From Marinobacterium mangrovicola (GTDB taxonomy: Bacteria; Pseudomonadota; Gammaproteobacteria; Pseudomonadales; Balneatricaceae), in the NCBI RefSeq assembly GCF_004339595.1, contig NZ_SMFU01000011.1, positions 1 through 64,000 of the forward strand: DNA of 64,000 bases, read 5' to 3'. The notes below the pieces were generated by a model, which worked only from the letters and a program-made list of their open reading frames with translations, ran no database searches and was not told where the DNA came from. Shown here piece after piece: positions 61,516-64,000 of the stretch. Positions within the stretch are counted from its first letter, which is position 1; every line of letters begins with the position of its first letter. The translations under genes and the position numbers were made by a program.

Positions 61516-63120
61516 TTAGTCCTCTTTCTTCATGCCCCAGAAGGCAGTCAGCGGGCCCTGAACGATGTCGGAGACATCATCGCGCCATGAGTTAACCAGT
61601 TTGAACTGACCCAGCGGGATGGTGTTGACCTCCTGCATGGCAAGCTTCTGCACGTCGATGACCTGCTGTGCTCGGGTGTCCGCATCGGTTGTTGCCGCAT
61701 ATTCTGCGCGCAGTTTTTCCATTTCCGGGATATCCGGCCAGCCGAAGTAGCTGCCGGTTTCACCGCTGGAGATCAGCAGCGGGTTAACCACCGGAGACCA
61801 GAGCGCATCGACGCTGTAGTTGGTGATGAACATGTTCCAACCGCCTTCGCTCGGCAGGTCCTTGCTGGCGCGCTGGCTGACAACGGTCTGCCAGTCCATC
61901 GGGCGCAGTTCAACCTCGAAGCCAGCCTTGCGCAGTGCCTGGGCAACAACGATCGGCTGCGGAGCGAGGGTGGCCACGTCGGTGGGCTGCAGAATCACTA
62001 CCGGAGTGCCGTCGTAGCCGGCTTCTTCGAGCAGTTTCTTGGCTTCTTCCAGGTCGCCGCCAGAGGTCAGAGACTCACCGTCAACTTCGCTGGAGCGCGG
62101 GTGGTTGCAGCCGAATACGGAAGCGCAAAGTTCATAGAAGCGCGGATCGCCGATCATCGCCGCCATCACATCTTCCTGGCTGACGGCCAGCAGTGCGGCA
62201 CGGCGGATGCGGGCATCGTTCAGCGGCGCGTGCAGGAAGTTCATACGTGCCACGGACATCCAACCCAGCGGGTCGTTTACGGCAGTGTGAACTTCAGGGT
62301 TGGCTTCCAGCAGCGGCATCAGATCGTAAGGAGTACGCTCGATGTAGTCGATATCGCCGCTGTTGATAGCGTTGATGGTGGTCTGTACGTCCGGCATGTT
62401 GATCCACTCGACGCGGTCCACATATACCTCTTTGCTACCGGAGGTGGCCTCTGGTGCTTCAGTACGGGGTACGTATTCATCGTACTTTTCGTAAACCACT
62501 TTGACGCCCGGCTGGAACTCGTCGGCGACAAACTTGAACGGGCCAGAGCCGATCTGGTTCGGCAGCGGCTCACCGTTAGGTACGCTGGCTACGGCTTCCG
62601 GCATCATGAAAGCCGGAACGGAAGAGGGCTTGGAGATCAGGCTGATCACTTCGCCGAACGGCTTGGCCAGCTTCAATTCGAAAGTTGTGTCATCAACAGC
62701 GGTGAGGCTCTCGGTGTTGGCCATCAGCAGCTTGCCGCCGGCATCGAAGGTGCCCCAGCGCTTCAGGGAAGCGATACAGTCAGCGGCGGTGACCGGCGTG
62801 CCATCGTGCCAGGTCAGGCCGTCGCGCAGGGAAAAGGTGTAGGTCATGCCATCTTCGGAGACTTCCCAGTCCGCCATCTGCGGCTGCGGAGCGTAGTCTT
62901 CGTCCAGACCCAGCAGGGTGTCGTAGATCATGTAGCCGTGGTTCTTGGTGATGGTTGCACTGCTGGCAACCGGATCAAGACCACGCAGCGCAGCGTGCAT
63001 GACGGCACGTACGGTGGTGTCAGCCTGAACGTTAGCAGCGAAGGAAAGAGCGCTGGCCATGCCAGCGGCTGCCAGCATACCGAGTCCTGTCGAACGGCGG
63101 TTGAACTTCGGTTTCAACAT
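61516..63120 (-). CDS. Periplasmic binding protein of a peptide-type ABC importer (SBP family 5)
   Basis: 534 residues. The signal peptide (about residues 14-34, ending ANVQADTT) is followed by a family 5 solute-binding domain: AALRGLDPVASSATITKNHG, the LGLDEDYAPQPQMADWEVSEDG region, FSLRDGLTWHDGTPVTAADC, and IGSGPFKFV in the middle. It binds oligopeptides, glutathione, nickel or opine-like ligands in various bacteria, and the ligand here is unknown. First gene of the operon, with AAGGAG ahead of the ATG. Confidence 0.93.
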   Translation of the reverse strand: MLKPKFNRRSTGLGMLAAAGMASALSFAANVQADTTVRAVMHAALRGLDPVASSATITKNHGYMIYDTLLGLDEDYAPQPQMADWEVSEDGMTYTFSLRDGLTWHDGTPVTAADCIASLKRWGTFDAGGKLLMANTESLTAVDDTTFELKLAKPFGEVISLISKPSSVPAFMMPEAVASVPNGEPLPNQIGSGPFKFVADEFQPGVKVVYEKYDEYVPRTEAPEATSGSKEVYVDRVEWINMPDVQTTINAINSGDIDYIERTPYDLMPLLEANPEVHTAVNDPLGWMSVARMNFLHAPLNDARIRRAALLAVSQEDVMAAMIGDPRFYELCASVFGCNHPRSSEVDGESLTSGGDLEEAKKLLEEAGYDGTPVVILQPTDVATLAPQPIVVAQALRKAGFEVELRPMDWQTVVSQRASKDLPSEGGWNMFITNYSVDALWSPVVNPLLISSGETGSYFGWPDIPEMEKLRAEYAATTDADTRAQQVIDVQKLAMQEVNTIPLGQFKLVNSWRDDVSDIVQGPLTAFWGMKKED

Positions 63121-63261
63121 CGTGTGGTACTCCTTAGCGGGTCTAATCTCAGGGGCATAACTTTATATAGGTCCGCACTGTTCTGTTGTCGTGCTTTGAC
63201 CCTGTTGCATTCGATACTAACGCTGGCTTTTGGCATGCAGTTAGATGTATTTTTCGAATGA

Positions 63262-63284
63262 GGTATTGCCTTTTCGGCAATACC
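63262..63284. promoter_or_regulatory. LysR-type operator (T-N11-A dyad) between the ABC operon and LysR
   Basis: Perfect 9-bp inverted repeat GGTATTGCC/GGCAATACC with spacer TTTTC. It contains the LysR consensus T-N11-A exactly (T63267, A63279). It lies 25 bases before the lysR start and about 140 bases before the binding-protein start, suited to control of both directions. Confidence 0.65.
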
Positions 63285-63309
63285 CTTCGGGGTGTGAAAG
63301 GATAGAGAT

Positions 63310-64000
63310 ATGAATGACCGGGCGCTAGTTGATAATGCGTTGCGATACTTTCTTGAGGTGGCTCGCCAGGGCTCAATCAATAAGGCTTCCAATGAGTTGC
63401 ATGTGGCTCCCTCGGCGGTGAGCCGGCAGATAGCGCGGCTGGAGTCGGAGCTCGGTACCCAGTTGTTTGAGCGTCTGCCCACCGGTATGCGCCTGAGTCC
63501 TTCAGGTGAACTGCTGGCCGGTCACGCGCGCAAGGCGCGCCTGGAGGCGGCAAGGATTATCGATGAGATCACCGGCCTTGAGGGGATTCAGAAGGGGATG
63601 GTTCACATCGCCAGCATTGAAGGCCTGGCGAGCTATCTGCTGCCCCATGTGATCGGGGAGTTTCGCAAGAAGTATTGGGGGATTCACTTCGATCTGCAGA
63701 TCTGTTCATCGGCGGAGGTGACGCGCCGGGTGCGTGAGGGTAATGCCGATATAGGGCTGGCGATCTCGCCGCCGCCTGAAAAGGATATCAAGGTGGAGAA
63801 GCGGATCATGGCGCCGATCTACGCGATCATGTCCAAGGATCATCCGCTGGCGTCGAAAAAACAGGTGACCCTGGCCCAGCTCAGCAGCTACCCACTGGCC
63901 CTGCCGACGCGCGATACCACCGTGCGTCAGCTATTCGATGTCAGCTGCAGCCGCCAGGGGCTGCTGATCGAGCCGGTGCTGGTGTGTAACTTTGTCAACT
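63310..64000 (+). CDS. LysR-family transcriptional regulator (cut by the right edge)
   Basis: 230 codons are visible and the frame is open at the window end. The N-terminal helix-turn-helix has VARQGSINKASNELHVAPSA and RQIARLESELGTQLFERLP. An effector domain follows (GMVHIASIEGLASYLLPHVI, DIGLAISPPPEK). The ATG has AGGA 8 bases before it. Divergent from the ABC-amidase-TauE-dsdA operon, it is the obvious regulator, with the dyad at 63262-63284 as its site. The C-terminal third is missing from the window. Confidence 0.92.
   Translation, partial: MNDRALVDNALRYFLEVARQGSINKASNELHVAPSAVSRQIARLESELGTQLFERLPTGMRLSPSGELLAGHARKARLEAARIIDEITGLEGIQKGMVHIASIEGLASYLLPHVIGEFRKKYWGIHFDLQICSSAEVTRRVREGNADIGLAISPPPEKDIKVEKRIMAPIYAIMSKDHPLASKKQVTLAQLSSYPLALPTRDTTVRQLFDVSCSRQGLLIEPVLVCNFVN

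Noticed and set aside
62101-63261. 386-codon plus-strand frame
   Set aside because: Antisense of the ABC binding protein and its leader. No recognisable domain.
1-64000. CRISPR arrays, tRNA or rRNA genes, prophage
   Set aside because: No regularly spaced direct repeats, no tRNA cloverleaf or rRNA-like stretch, and no phage structural or integrase genes were seen by eye. Exhaustive search was not possible.

Overview
The window is chromosomal DNA from a GC-rich gammaproteobacterium. The gene set suggests a marine, Oceanospirillales-type heterotroph (Marinobacterium or a relative): HutX/HutZ heme use with a Fur box, an LplT-PlsC-AMP-ligase Aas fusion, a TRAP transporter, HD-GYP and GGDEF signalling, and many small transporter-plus-enzyme catabolic units. 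The genus is inference. No rRNA, tRNA, CRISPR array or prophage was seen. The only sign of a mobile element is the last ~90 bases of an IS3-like element at the left edge.

Layout. 1-0.3 kb: IS end abutting the first of three copies of an interspersed structured repeat. 0.36-7.1 kb: M32 carboxypeptidase, then a TRAP transporter operon (dctP-tetR-dctQ-dctM-amidohydrolase) with a 24-bp palindromic operator. 7.6-11.7 kb: von Willebrand A protein, sensor kinase and OmpR-type regulator. 12-18 kb: divergent heme locus (TonB receptor-hutX-hutZ against hutBCD) around one Fur box. 18-22 kb: tandem paralogous tannase/feruloyl-esterase genes. 22-27 kb: DUF2726 protein, cold-shock protein, NfsB nitroreductase, and an MFS pump with divergent LysR. 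27-32 kb: Fe-alcohol dehydrogenase, aldehyde dehydrogenase, NCS1 permease and ureohydrolase in one leftward unit, probably for a guanidino compound. 32.6-35.6 kb: diguanylate cyclase, then IclR and FMN reductase, divergent around a 17-bp palindrome. 36-42 kb: NepI-like pump, lrgAB with LysR, J-domain protein, HTH regulator, FUSC protein. 42-47.5 kb: trifunctional Aas, then DUF2157 and GDYXXLXY genes. 47.8-52.5 kb: receiver/HD-GYP regulator and PAS-PAS histidine kinase (convergent), SEL1-like protein. 52.8-63.1 kb: asparaginase, then a seven-gene leftward operon (peptide-type ABC importer, amidase, TauE exporter, D-serine dehydratase) with a divergent LysR cut by the right edge.

How the genes work together. 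Most of the window consists of self-contained uptake-plus-degradation units. Each has a local regulator, and in several cases the probable operator is visible: TetR at 7228-7251, Fur at 15163-15181, IclR at 34928-34944, LysR at 63262-63284. Both transporter operons led by a solute-binding protein gene carry a perfect GC-rich hairpin right after that gene, as expected when the binding protein must be made in excess.

The most unusual signal is the ~180-bp intergenic repeat at 94-270, 17977-18165 and 53784-53976. The three copies keep the same four-hairpin architecture. Their stem sequences differ, but the differences compensate across the stems, which points to a folded RNA or structured DNA element rather than the small 'hypothetical protein' its open frame suggests.
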